From: Circinella minor
Taxonomy: Eukaryota > Mucoromycota > Mucoromycetes > Mucorales > Lichtheimiaceae
Reading direction: 5' to 3'
DNA length: 64,000 nucleotides
Assembly: GCA_016758965.1 (NCBI GenBank)
Contig: JAEPRB010000126.1
Span: 52,564-116,563 of the forward strand
The notes beneath the pieces were generated by a model. That model made no database searches, was not told the origin of the DNA, and saw nothing but the letters and a program-made list of their open reading frames with translations. Positions 50,480-61,739 of the stretch are shown one piece after another (the stretch's first letter is position 1; every line of letters begins with the position of its first letter). The translations under genes were made by a program, and so were the position numbers.

Positions 50480-50982
50480 ATGTCTGCTCATGTTCCTGTA
50501 AACACAAAAAAATAGTCATCAGTTAATGTAATTAATTCTTCTCTTTAATATAAACGGTAACGTATTGAATTATGCAGCTTCTTTTCTCTTATAAATAAAA
50601 TAAAAGATAATGAGTAAATTGCTATTATCGAATTCGTATGTAGCTTATAATGATACGTAAGTACGAAAGTATGCTATCAGTTGGGTTGAGTGTTTAAATG
50701 TTTATATAGTTTTCTCTCTCTTTCTCAGATACGTGTTATGCAGCAAAAAGCTTTTTTTGGAAAAAATAATTATCAAGAAAAAGGGTTTCTTTTTAAATCG
50801 TATCAGTAAAAGGTAAAATAGGCTTACGTTACCTTTGTCACCCTGAAAAGTCACCAGGGAAAGGTATCAAATCTTCCCACCTGCTTTCATTTTGTTATAT
50901 TATACGGAATTTTTTTTTTCAAATAAGTGTTGATCCGAAACATAGATTAGTAGATTATTTAAGAGAGAAAAGAAAACAGTAA
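50480..50982 (+). CDS. small three-exon protein, about 49 aa, unknown
   Basis: Exon 2 (50729-50805) follows a strong CTCTCTCTTTCTCAG acceptor and reads IRVMQQKAFFGKNNYQEKGF plus LFKSY. Exon 3 (50928-50982) reads VDPKHRLVDYLREKRKQ-stop, and the phase agrees across the 122-nt intron. Exon 1 (50480-50497, MSAHVP) is phase-compatible and lies 60 bp after TATATAAGG, but the 231-nt first intron is long for this genome, so exon 1 is tentative; ATG at 50738 is the alternative start. The product is basic and soluble, of mitochondrial-subunit size. No family recognised. Confidence 0.5.
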
Positions 50983-51198
50983 TTGCAATATATAGAATAT
51001 GTAAACAAATGGAATCTTGTGCTCGGAAACAAAGAAATGTAACAGAAACATGTTTAGGGCAAAATAATTCAAAACAACCGACTCCATCAATGAATGGTGT
51101 TCCAAGAATTAAATATCTATAAGATGTACTATATTATACAGTAACTGAAAGTCCCTATTCATTCAGCGTTCAATTTGGGGTTTTCTTTTATCTTCCCA

Positions 51199-51478
51199 AT
51201 GAATTCCGGCTCGTCCCTTGATCGGTTAATGAAGTTTTTAAGTTCGTCCGCGAAAGTAATGAAGGATCCATTTATTAAAGAGGAGAATGGCCTGGGTAAT
51301 AGCGACAAACACAATGATAAGATTTCTTTCAAGTTGTTGATATAAAAGTACAGCTGTTGGGTATTATGTGCTATAATAATTAAATATAGTATTGTTTTTT
51401 AGGGGAAAAGGGACTGTTGTAACATATGTTATATTTGTAATTTCAGTCCTTTTTTATATTCTTTTGATGTTTTGGTAA
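51199..51478 (+). CDS. small tail-anchored membrane protein, 61 aa
   Basis: Exons 51199-51295 (MNSGSSLDRLMKFLSSSAKV, then MKDPFIKEENGL) and 51390-51478, joined by a 94-nt intron with donor GTAATA and acceptor ATATAG; phases agree. Exon 2 encodes FRGKGTVVTYVIFVISVLFY followed by ILLMFW-stop, a single transmembrane helix ending exactly at the C terminus, preceded by a positively charged RGK. This is the layout of a tail-anchored or small organelle-subunit protein. Family unknown. The next gene downstream is on the same strand. Confidence 0.55.
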
Positions 51479-51552
51479 GTTTGTAAAATAAAGAATCATT
51501 TTATGACTCTCTGTTAGATAAAATTATAACCTTTTTTTTAAAAAAAAATACC

Positions 51553-51768
51553 ATGTCTGCTGAAGTATACAGAGATGTGGATCAAGTGGACTGTCTTTCA
51601 AATAAAGGGTGCACAAAACATAATACTGGATTGGTTTTGGGACGACCCACAATGAACTTTAACTTTATGAAAAAGGCTGTTTTTTTTATACGAAATGAGC
51701 AATTTGGTGTGTGGGAAAGTAGAAAAAGTATTACTATTTTGAGAAGTAAATTCAAGTATACAATGTAA
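51553..51768 (+). pseudogene. possible relic of a transporter first exon
   Basis: A 71-codon frame whose start (AEVYRDVDQVDCLS) resembles the N terminus of the MFS transporter 540 bp downstream (DKHQVDQVDALS); the shared VDQVDxLS is short but positioned identically after the ATG. The remainder shows no similarity. It may be the decayed 5' end of a duplicated paralogue. Confidence 0.3.
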
Positions 51769-51840
51769 AATCATTAGTTGGAAGTATATGTAAGCGCTCA
51801 TTTCACACATACTACTTTTTTAAGAAGGCACATCCGACAG

Positions 51841-51854
51841 CTCCCGTACGGGAG
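51841..51854. promoter_or_regulatory. 14-bp perfect palindrome upstream of MFS gene
   Basis: CTCCCGTACGGGAG is a perfect inverted repeat containing CCGTACGG, 238 bp before the transporter start codon. It sits within a locally GC-rich 130-bp patch that also has two GGCGG words. Inverted CCG/CGG triplets are typical binding sites of fungal Zn2Cys6 factors; use as such here is inference. Confidence 0.45.
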
Positions 51855-52091
51855 TTTACGTAAATAATGGGCTAGGAATTGGCGGTAAATGTGGGGAAGA
51901 GGCGGAGTACTTTGAGATACAAGTAGCGACGGGTTTGTTGAACCTCGGTACTACCAAGTGGAGGAACCTAAAAAAAAGATCAAGTGGAACCCGAGAAAAT
52001 CTTTGTGTGGAATATAAAAGACGGACTCATTAAAAAAATTTTATTAATCTATTTACCATTAATTTTTTTACACGCACATTATACCTACTTT

Positions 52092-53978
52092 ATGGATAAG
52101 CATCAAGTTGATCAGGTAGATGCTTTGTCACGGACAAGCAGCCATCATGCACAGGAAACACCAGTGTATGACGAGCTCACTCCAGAAGAAAAAGAAATTG
52201 AAAAGAAACTTGTTCGTAAACTCGATTGGCGGTTGATGATTTGGGCGTAGGTGTTTAATTGCAACAAGCGATCCCCTTTAACTCTTTATCCAACAAATTT
52301 TCTAATGTTAAATAATCTTTGGTACATTTATTAGTTTCTTTGCTTACTGGGCTAATGGTCTAGATCGTAATAATATGCGTAAGTGTTTCAATTAATTAGA
52401 TCGCTGGATAATTGATATCTTTGTGTGATTGTGTAACTAATATATTATGTTTTTTTTTCTATTAGCTAACGCTTACACAAATGGTTTAAAGGAAGAGTTG
52501 GAACTTGAATCATCTGCATACAATTGGGCTGTTACTATGTTTTTTATCGGTTATGTCATGTACGTATATTGAGAAAGTATAATCAGGTGTATATGTTGAA
52601 TTTGTTGGGCTCGATAATTAACTATATGTATAACAGTCTTCAAATCCCCGCAAATATGGTTATTACCAAAGTACGACCTAGTATCATGCTTCCTTGCGTT
52701 GTCACTTTATGGGGTGCTGTTGTATGTTTCATGGCCCTTGTAAAGACGCATAGCGCTCTTTTTGGTTTACGTTTTGTTCTTGGTATTGCTGAAGCTCCAT
52801 TCTACCCTGGTATGGTATTCGTGCTTGGTAATTGGTATACTCGTCAGGAACTTGGTACCCGTACTGCCTTTTTCGTTGCTGGTTCCCAATGTAAGTAAAA
52901 AATCAGACTGACCTGTTTTGCATGGCTATTTTATTATCCTTTTACTAATTAACCGTTTCTTCTTAAATAGTTTCTGGTGCATTCAGTGGTTTGATTTCAG
53001 GTGCAATTGCTCAAACTCTTGACGGGGCCCATGGTATGCGTGGTTGGTATGTAGATATATAATGATAAAAAAGAAAGAGAAACAAAAAAGAAAAGGATAC
53101 TGGAATATCAACATTTATTTATTGTATTATTTATCAACAGGAAATGGCTCTTTATTATTGAAGGTCTTATTGGAGTTGCTGTTGGTATTGCCGGTTTCTT
53201 TTTAATTCCTGATTACCCCCACAATACTCGCTGGATTCTCCACGAGGAACGTGAAATTGCTGTTAAGCGCCTGGAGCGTCAAGGCAAGAAGGTTATTGCC
53301 ACTGGTCTTAACATGACCACTTTGCGTAACGTTTCTACTACACCTTATATCTATTTATTCATTTTGATTTTCACCTGTATGCAACTTGGTATGGGTATCT
53401 TACAACAATTCCCTATCATTCTCCGTGAAATGGGTTATGAAGCCTCCTATGCCAACTACATGTCTGTACCTGTCTGGTGTGTAGCTGCAATTGTTATTGT
53501 CACTCAAGGTTATCTTTCTGATCGTTATAGTAAACGTCATTGGCATATCCAAGCTGGTGCAATTTGGACCCTTCTCTTTTATGTTTTGCTTGTCGCCGTC
53601 AATAATGGTCATGTACCTATTCCTCTTTTGTACGTTTGTGTCTACATGGTTGTCCCAGTTCTTGGTATTTCTCCCATCATGATGACATGGAACAACGAAA
53701 TCCATCAATGTGATCCGGAAACTCGTGCCTTGGCTATTGCGATGGTTAACTCAATTGGTAACCTTGCTCCCAATTTTATTAACGTCGCTGCCTGGACAGT
53801 GACTCAAGCTCCTGAGTTCCGTATTGGTAAAATAGTATCAACTAGTACCACAGCACTCATGATTATTTTATGTTTGATCGTTTATATTTTGGAAGAAAAG
53901 AAGATTTTGCTTCCTCAAGCTCAAAATCGTATTGAAACCGAGGGTGCTAGTGACAAGAAAGAAGAGGAAGAAGTTTAA
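52092..53978 (+). CDS. MFS transporter, allantoate/Dal5 (anion:cation symporter) type
   Basis: Plasma-membrane symporter of the Dal5/Tna1/Vht1-like family for vitamins, ureides or organic anions. Exons 52092-52246, 52335-52378, 52466-52559, 52637-52890, 52971-53046 and 53141-53978 give 486 aa. Signatures: KLDWRLMIWAFFAYWANGLD with the DRNN motif, then FGLRFVLGIAEAPFYPGMVF (loop 4/TM5 motif of the family) and RTAFFVAGSQFSGAFSGLIS. About 12 hydrophobic segments and an acidic C-terminal tail (KKEEEEV) follow. The frame continues upstream of the chosen ATG to 51984 without family similarity, so 52092 is preferred. Substrate cannot be predicted. Confidence 0.9.
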
Positions 53979-54374
53979 TTCATATATTTACATATTTACA
54001 TATTTATTCAATTATTTTTTTATATTCATCCTGTAACTTTTATTATATTATACATGTGGTACTATTTTAATTTTGTAAATACTTTTATATCTTTTTATTT
54101 TATATTAAAGAAAAAAAATATGGTTCGGTGTGTAATTTTCTCAAGCCATATATTAAGATGACATGCTTTTTTTTTATTTGTTTATTTATCTATTCGAGTA
54201 ACATGGTTTTATTATGTAAATAGCTAAAACATTATGATATAGATTTCTTGTAACGCAAGAAAAAAATGATTTTTTTAAGTTACTCAAAAAAAAGTATAGA
54301 CAGTGCTCCTTGGACTTAGAATTTTAGCGAACTTTTTTTATTTTACATATCAAGAGATGAACAAGTACTTACAG
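53979..54374. other. 3' flank of transporter
   Basis: AT-rich with TTTACATATTTA repeats just after the stop codon; no gene. Confidence 0.5.
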
Positions 54375-55130
54375 ACAAAAGCTGCCCCCCTAACTGTTGT
54401 TTGGTACTTTGCGATCGGTTGGAACAATCAGGTCCTCGAGATAATCTATTGTTATTAGCTGCAGAACAAGCATAAAAAGATGCTGAACTAGGATTACAAC
54501 AAGCAGCCACTAAACAAAATTGAACATTTTCTCAACTTCAGAGAGAAAAAAGCTATAAAATACTCTTCTATCACTGCTACTCATATACTAATAATAACAT
54601 GAATAATAATAATAATTATAATAATGCAACTACAAAAATAACTCTTTTTTAAATTAACAGCAAGTTCAGCAACAACAAACCTTCATCTGAGAGATTTTAT
54701 TGTAGAAGCTACCTATGTTCTTTTAATAAACATATGATCTTTTTCTCCTTTAACATCATCATTATCAGAAGTTAGTGAGCTTGTATTTTAACTTTCAGTA
54801 CACGATGTTCGTCTTCCGGCAAAACATTTCAGAATGGTTGGGTTAAAAAAACAACAACAAAATAACGCGCTAGGTGCGTATGTTCAAAGCAATTATGTAA
54901 GTAGTAGTAGAATAACCCTTTTATTAGACACCTTTTCTCTTTCTCCATTTTCACAATGTTTCCTTCCCTTTTTTATTTTCAAAGTTTCTTTCGTAGTACC
55001 TCCCTTCCACGCCTTTTTCCCTCTCTTCCAATAGGGGTTTTTTTTTAAAAAAAAAATTCTAATTACTTTTATGAGTCGTCTCGATCAATATGTCTTTCGA
55101 GACGCTGGATTATAGGAGACAATAAAAAAA
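54375..55130 (+). pseudogene. decayed coiled-coil-like protein gene
   Basis: One frame reads DRLEQSGPRDNLLLLAAEQA, then a TAA (54483), then KDAELGLQQAATKQN, a TGA (54531) and TFSQLQREKSYKI. A later segment bounded by a TTTCAG acceptor (about 54798) and a GTAAGT donor (54898) reads HDVRLPAKHFRMVGLKKQQQ then NNALGAYVQSNY. After it, MSRLDQYVFRDAGL-stop-ETIKKQNHFQ follows (about 55071). Glutamine/leucine spacing suggests a coiled coil. Clean splice sites with several in-frame stops point to a recent pseudogene. Family not identified. Confidence 0.45.
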
Positions 55131-55746
55131 CAAAACCATTTTCAACGGATATATATAAATAGTATTTCATTGTATAAAATTTTGACAGTAAATTTTGTTT
55201 TTCTTTTCCATCCAATTCATATGTAATTTTTTTTCCATCACGATAAATTTCATCTCCTGGTGGACATTTTGTCTAAGGTATGTAGATTTCTATATCGATG
55301 AGGATTTACGAAAATATGGTTTTACTTGTCGTAATAATAATAATAACGAGTGTCAACTAGTTTGATTATATACAGTATGTACGTTATCTATAAACATAGA
55401 TACTTCAAAAGTTAAGCAAGTTAATGTTCACAAAGAATGAAATGTTTCTGTTCAAATTCAGGAAACATCGTTTCCGAGTATTAAAATATACAGCCAACAA
55501 ACTATACTGTATGTAGAAGCATACTAATTCCTTCCTCTTTGGTTGCTTTAATTCTGTATAGTCTCAACATTAATATTGTATAACATGAACATAGTGTTTT
55601 AATAGATTATTTATTAGCAGAAGTTCTTATTATTCAAGCAAAATAACGATTTGTGCTAAAAAAAAAAAAAAAAAACTGAAGTATGGAAAGAGAAAGAAAG
55701 TGCTCCAAAGAGACGGAACTAAAAAGGAAATGTCTACATTAACTTT
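55131..55746. other. intergenic, 3' flank of GCDH
   Basis: No coding signal; A run of 17 at about 55659-55675. Confidence 0.5.
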
Positions 55747-57652
55747 CTAATAAAATGCTTGAATACCAGTAATGCTCTTGCCTAAGATCAGTGCGTGTAT
55801 ATCTGATGTGCCTTCATAGGTATTAACACTTTCCAAATTGCAAAGATGTCGAATAACATGATATTCATCCACAATACCATTGCCACCTAACATGTCACGG
55901 CAGTCGCGTGCGATTTGCAATGCTTTACCAGCAGAATTTCTCTTTATCATGGAAATCATCTGTGGAGCAGCTTTACCAGCTTCCTTGAGCCTTCCAACAT
56001 GAAGACATGATTGAAGTGCAAGTGCAATCTATTTATAGAAAAAAGATAACAATTAGTATTCTAATTTTACAAAAAATCGATACTCTTTTGTATAGGTGAT
56101 GTATGCACCTCAGAGTGGGCATCTGCAAGTTTCTTTTGAATTAATTGATTGCCAGCAATAGGTTTGCCAAATTGTTTTCTTTCTATAGTATATTCTCGTG
56201 CGGCATACAAACAGGCTTCTGCTGCACCTATAGTAATAGTAATGATAACCAGCAAATTAGAAAAAAAGTCGACAGTTTTTAACATATAGAATAATAATAA
56301 GCTATTTTACCCAGTGCACCCCAAGCAATCCCAAATCTTGCATTATTAAGACATCCGAAAGGTCCAGATAAACCCTTGGCACCAGGGAGCATGTTTTCTT
56401 TTGGAATTTGAACTTGATCCATCATGACTTGACCGGTAATAGAGGCTCTCAAAGAAAATTTACCTTCGATTTTGGTTGTTGATAAACCAGGTGTACCCTA
56501 ATTACCAGGGAATAATAATAGTTTTATGATACTCGTAAAAAGGACTAGATTTTCCTTTATAACAATAAAATAACGTACCTTTTCAACAATAAAGCCACGA
56601 ACAGGTGCACCCTCTTCACCAACACTCTTCGCCCAAATAATAAACATATCTGCTATAGGAGCCAAAGTAATCCATGTCTTGCTACCATTCAAGACATAGT
56701 AATCACCTTTTTCACGTGCAGTTGTCTCCATGCTGTTTGGGTCAGAGCCATGGTTAGGCTCTGTTAGAGAAAAGCTCGGAATGATAGTACCTTTGGCTAT
56801 CGTAAAATGTCAATATCATGATATATCTTCATGCATATATAATTATTTTATATATGACCAATTTTTTTTTTACCTAAACCAGGAAGATACTTCTGTTTTT
56901 GATCTTCAGAGCCGTAAGCATAGATAGGATGCATGACTAAAGAAGAAATAACTGACATGGCCGAACGATATCCCGAATCAACTCTGTATGAAAACATGCC
57001 CAAAAATTTTAGTTTATATTTTTTCTTTCACACGCACCAAATAATTAAGCAAACAGATAATTAAAGTCGCGTAAATTAAATTCCTCATTTCGCATCATAT
57101 TTATTTTTTTCTTTTACCTTTCAATTTCACGAGTGATTAAACCATACGCAACAGTAGATGCGCCTGCACATCCATAACCATCAATTGTAGCTCCCAAAAG
57201 ACCAAGCTCGCCCATTTCGGCTAGAATTTTAGGATCAAACTCTATTATATAGTGTAATACCTTTGTTTCTTAGTTTTTTTCTTTTTTATAGTTTTGATCT
57301 AGAGCAATAATATTCCATATAAATGAAAGTAAGCTTACGCTCATTTCTGAATGCATTAACAGCACGTGGCATAAGTTTATCTTGGCAATAGCTTCTTGCG
57401 GTATCTCTAACAAAAAAAAAACAGTTGAGCTTTCTTTTTCTTTTTTTTTTTATTATTATTATGTACGTACCTCATGATACGTTCTTCATCAGTCAATTGA
57501 GATTCAAGATCGAAAGGATCTTCCCAGTTATATTTTACATAGGTGTTCGAAAGACTACCACGAATAGAATAACTGTTTGAGAAATTTCGTATCAAATCTC
57601 TATTCAATGAAGAAGTTGGGTTCTTTAAAGTAAGTACACGTCGAGCAAACAT
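55747..57652 (-). CDS. GCDH: glutaryl-CoA dehydrogenase, mitochondrial
   Basis: FAD enzyme that oxidises and decarboxylates glutaryl-CoA to crotonyl-CoA in lysine/tryptophan breakdown. About eight exons on minus, roughly 425 aa; exon 1 (57471-57652) has an Arg/Ser-rich matrix presequence ([20 protein letters not shown]). Diagnostic segments are [20 protein letters not shown] (family-specific substrate loop), [18 protein letters not shown] (flavin loop), [39 protein letters not shown] and [20 protein letters not shown]. The last contains the catalytic glutamate. The GYRSAMSV loop separates it from other acyl-CoA dehydrogenases. Confidence 0.93.
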
Positions 57653-58032
57653 TTCAATGTTTTAGATTATCAAGAAGAAAAAGAAGAACACGTAATTTAT
57701 CGAACGTTATGAAAAAAAAAAGTATTGAGTCCACCTTCTCACGGACAGACATAGTTAGATGGAATTTTCCCATGCCTGATAACGAAATTGATTATATTGT
57801 TTGACTTATATATTTTTGGTTTATGACTCAAAAAAGAAAGAATTGGGTGAAGGGGGAGGGGAGGAGCAGATACTTATGAACACAAAATGCTTTAGATAAA
57901 AATAAGGAAAGAAAAAAAAAAATACTATGAACAAATGAAAGAAAAGTAAAGGGTCTCAGATGGATAAAGAAAAACTACTATTAAAAAAAAAACCGAAAGA
58001 GAAAACATATTTATATATAACTACAACCACTT
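57653..58032. other. GCDH promoter / CK1 3' flank
   Basis: Short intergenic region between two genes on the same (minus) strand, with A-rich runs; nothing further. Confidence 0.5.
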
Positions 58033-60455
58033 TTAATAATAATGGCCCCACGGTGCTCCATGTTTGTCTTCTCCCCATGAAGGTTCCTTGACATGAAGAG
58101 TTGGGTCGGGTGGATGATGATTATGGTGATGATGATAATGCTGATGATACTTGTTACTATTGTCATGCTTATGCGTGTTCCACCCAACACTTCGTTTTCG
58201 TCTGTTATTGTTGTTTTGATTTTCAATAAATTTTTGAAATGAAGATGCTGCTGGTGGAGAAGGAGGTGTGCTAATTTTGTTACCATTGTTACGTCTCGGT
58301 GGACTTTCATGATGATTGTGGTTATGATGATGATAATGCTGATTGTGATGAGTATGCTGTTGCTGTTGTTGATGTTGTTGTTGACGGCCTCCACTGGCGT
58401 TATTATTATGATTATAACCATGGTGATTATTCGTACCCTTGCTAATCGTTAGCTTTCGGCTGCTGTTTCGGCGCCTACGTCCCGAGCCACCACCGCGTTG
58501 TTGGTGCTGTTGTTCTTCTTGATGACCACCGACAATTGGGAGTTCTTGAACTAAATCATCCATCATAAAAACTCCTTCCTGATTATAAACCGAAGAAGTT
58601 GCAGTTTTTCCATTATTATTTGATTTTGAATAATGATTGTTGTTATTTTTGATAGATGGGCGTCGTTTGTCACTATTCCGACGGATGTTGTTATTGTTAT
58701 TATTATTTCCTATTGAAACTATTTGTTGTTGCTTGCTGTTTTGATGCTGATGCTGATGATTTTGACTTTGATGATATGAACCATAATGTTGTTGTCGTTG
58801 TTTTCCTTCTGCAGTGCCAGGTTGTACCAATTGAGACATTTCACTATTATGGTCAAGTGAGTCCCGCATCAGTTGTCGTAAATAATCATAATCCGGTTGA
58901 TCCGAGAACCGAAGTCCACGGGCATACTCAATAAATTGTAAAAAGCCACGAGGCAAACCAGCACACAGATCACTTAACACTGTTTCTTCTTTAAGTTCCT
59001 TCATGCGATCCCAACCTGCCTTGGAATTACGGGCTTGAATGCCAGTCCAAGGAAGTGATCCCAGAGTGAGTTCTAAAAGTAGATAACCAAGGGATTCAAT
59101 GTCATCCCGCCGTGAATGTGCTTTGCCCCGATGCACATTTAAGGATGCATAGCGTGCAGTACCTGTCTTATTTTTGATCCGCCTTTTACTTTGGGAATAA
59201 GGTTTATTGGTAGCCGGATTCCGCCACCAAGTGGCCAAACCAAAGTCTACCACAGAAATTTTAGGAGCTTCAAATGATAATGGCGATGGCGAGGATGAGG
59301 ACGACGATGACTTATTGAGACCCCATGTTTCGAATATGTCTTGACAGGAAGGTTTAGGACTGTGGCTGACATTTCCTTCTGCTCCTTCTGATACCAGGTG
59401 ATCATGGATTTCGGCGTACTCGGGTAAATGAAACTCGGATGGAAATAAAAAGTTATCTGGTTTCACATCGCGGTAAACGATACCACGATTATGAGTATCT
59501 TCTAATATATATATCTAATTGTATATAATTATAATATAATAAATATTGATTAATTAAAGCAAGTTCGGTTATATGTTCGGCTATAATAATAGTAAATGTA
59601 TTTGGTTCTTTACCATTTGGCAACCTAGTTGCACAACAATATCCAAAGAGATAAATGACACTGCTTCATATAACTCCCTTAAAGAGGGTCCCAAAAGATC
59701 GATTACAATACAAGCGAAATCATCATGTTCTCCATACCATTGACATTGGGGGATACCTCCTGCATTATTACAAAAAAGGCCAAACTGAGGTTAGTGATCA
59801 TTTTTTTTTTAGTTCATTCCTGTAATATAAAGAATACTTACTTCCACCAGTTAAAATATCATACATGATACTTTCATGCTTTAATTGAGGAGAATGTACA
59901 TCCAAAGGTTCACGTTTAATGGCATAGCGACGATGGGTGTCAATGTCTTGTACTATTATTTTATATATAAAAAAACCATAATAAAAAATAAATGAACTAA
60001 TGTCACGATACACAAAAAATGTTTTTTTCATCACGAGGTTTTTTTTTTTATACATTTTTTAAAAAAAAAATTAGAGAAAAAAGGAAAGTAAACTCACCTT
60101 CAAATACTTCGCCAAAGGATCCTTCACCGATTCTCGACAAAACAATCCATTGATCTCCAACAATAACATCTCTACTATTTGTACTAAGTGTGCTGTCAAG
60201 CGAAGATGCCCTCATACTATTCTGTTGTGGTGTTTGTTGCTTGTGTTTATGCGGCGGAGAAGGAGGCAGAGCTGTGTACGACGTTAACATGCCACCTGAT
60301 TGGATCGTATGCGGCTTCGAATAATACTTTTGCTGTTTGTTCTGTCGTCGACCCAAACTACCATAATTATTACCACCGACACTGACACCACCGCCAGTAG
60401 TAGTAACTGTTGCTGTTGTTGTAACAGACTTTTGAATCGAGTAAACAGTTGTCAT
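58033..60455 (-). CDS. casein kinase 1-family protein kinase with long low-complexity tail
   Basis: Four exons on minus, about 700 aa. The N-terminal about 100 residues are Thr/Gln/Ser-rich. The kinase begins WIVLSRIGEGSFGEVFE (glycine loop), with Lys in RRYAIKREPL, then IPQCQWYGEHDDFACIVIDL. The catalytic loop is GIVYRDVKPDNFLFP (HRD His replaced by Tyr, common in some CK1 relatives). A roughly 75-residue Ser-rich insert follows before VVDFGLATWW (DFG). GTARYASLNVHRGKAHSRRD with DIESLGYLLLELTLGSLPW is the CK1 signature. The C-terminal about 250 residues are His/Asn/Gln-rich. Localisation and targets are unknown. Confidence 0.88.
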
Positions 60456-61700
60456 AAAAATCGCGTGGTCAAAGCGGAAAAAGTATGGGCGTGGCAGCAG
60501 CTACGGGGGGGAAGAGTCGAAATCAAGTTTTGGTCGAAATTGGAGCAAGCGACAATAAAAACTGAACGCCTTTTTTTTGTTAAATGAGAGTGAATTAAAA
60601 AAGAGTAAATTCAAGGAACAAAAGAATTAAGAAAGAAATATTCTGTGTTATTATATATAAATAAGAAAATAATAATAATAATAATAAAAAACGTTGAAGT
60701 CAATCCGCAGGAATGTAATAAAAAGAAAAAGAAAGTTCACTATCTTTTCTTCCTTCTCTTTTTTCTGACCCTATTGCGAATGAACAACAACCGTTTTTGA
60801 GGGTTAAAAAACTTGTAGTTGTAGTGTAGTTTCCCTTGGCTCTTTACACTACAACAATCGTATAGTAAAGAGGACAGAGTGTATTTGACGTGAGTGAGAG
60901 TGAAAAACAAATTGAGTTATTAAAGTATGTTGATTTTATGTTATAAAGTTAAAGAAGTTGGTTTTGTTTGTGCGTTGTTGCTGTATGATAGAAAAAAATA
61001 AAGGAAAAAGAAATGAAAAAAAAGGTGGTGTGAGAAAAGAAAAAAATAGAAAAAAAAAACTTGGGGGGGGGAATGAAAAGTAAGGCAAATGGGGTTACTT
61101 TTTGTTGGATAAAAAGCTTTACAGAAAGAAAGAAATGGGAAACGCCCACTTTTTTCTTCTTTTTGGGATGTATAATTAATCCATGTTTTTTACTTTAGAA
61201 AATTATAAATAAGTAAATATGGGATTTACCACTAAAGAACAACGATCTCTTTCTCTACACACTACTCAAATATATTTTATTAAACAAATTTGATGTGCTA
61301 AGGTTACACATAAATAAAAGGAAAGTGACAACTGGTTCCATTTTCACGATTGGATGTTTCAGCTAAAAACTCTCTTCCGACACTTTTTTTTTTCTCTTTA
61401 AATATCTATTATTATTGTTTAGTGTTGCGAATTCAACTACTCTTGTTTATAAATGACCATTTTCGATTTGTAGATTTTATGGTGATGATTGTTTCTCCCG
61501 AAGTTAGTTTTATTTTTTTTGTCGATTTAGGTACAAATAGTTAACATATAAACTTAAGAATCTATATGGGTAATACACAATGGCATTACTGAAACAAACA
61601 ATTGTTGCACCCATTAAAACACTGGTAATATAAGGGAAAATAGCCGAATTGTCACTACCCAACTGTTTAATTAATTATTATATTAGTGTGTGATTTTTTT
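60456..61700. other. CK1-gene 5' region and AT-rich intergenic
   Basis: Pyrimidine/purine tracts and a G8 run (about 61063-61070); no coding exon. It includes the probable promoter of the kinase gene. Confidence 0.45.
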
Positions 61701-61739
61701 TTTAAAAAAAAGCTTGATAATATATCTTTGACAACAGTA

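Noticed and set aside
50831..50865. Imperfect hairpin CCTTTGTCACCCTG / CAGGGAAAGG
   Set aside because: Lies within an intron of the 50.5-kb micro-gene and the arms mismatch; no RNA family recognised.
58011..58421. 136-codon minus frame of Ile/Thr/Asn repeats
   Set aside because: Shadow of the His/Asn/Gln-rich kinase tail in another phase.
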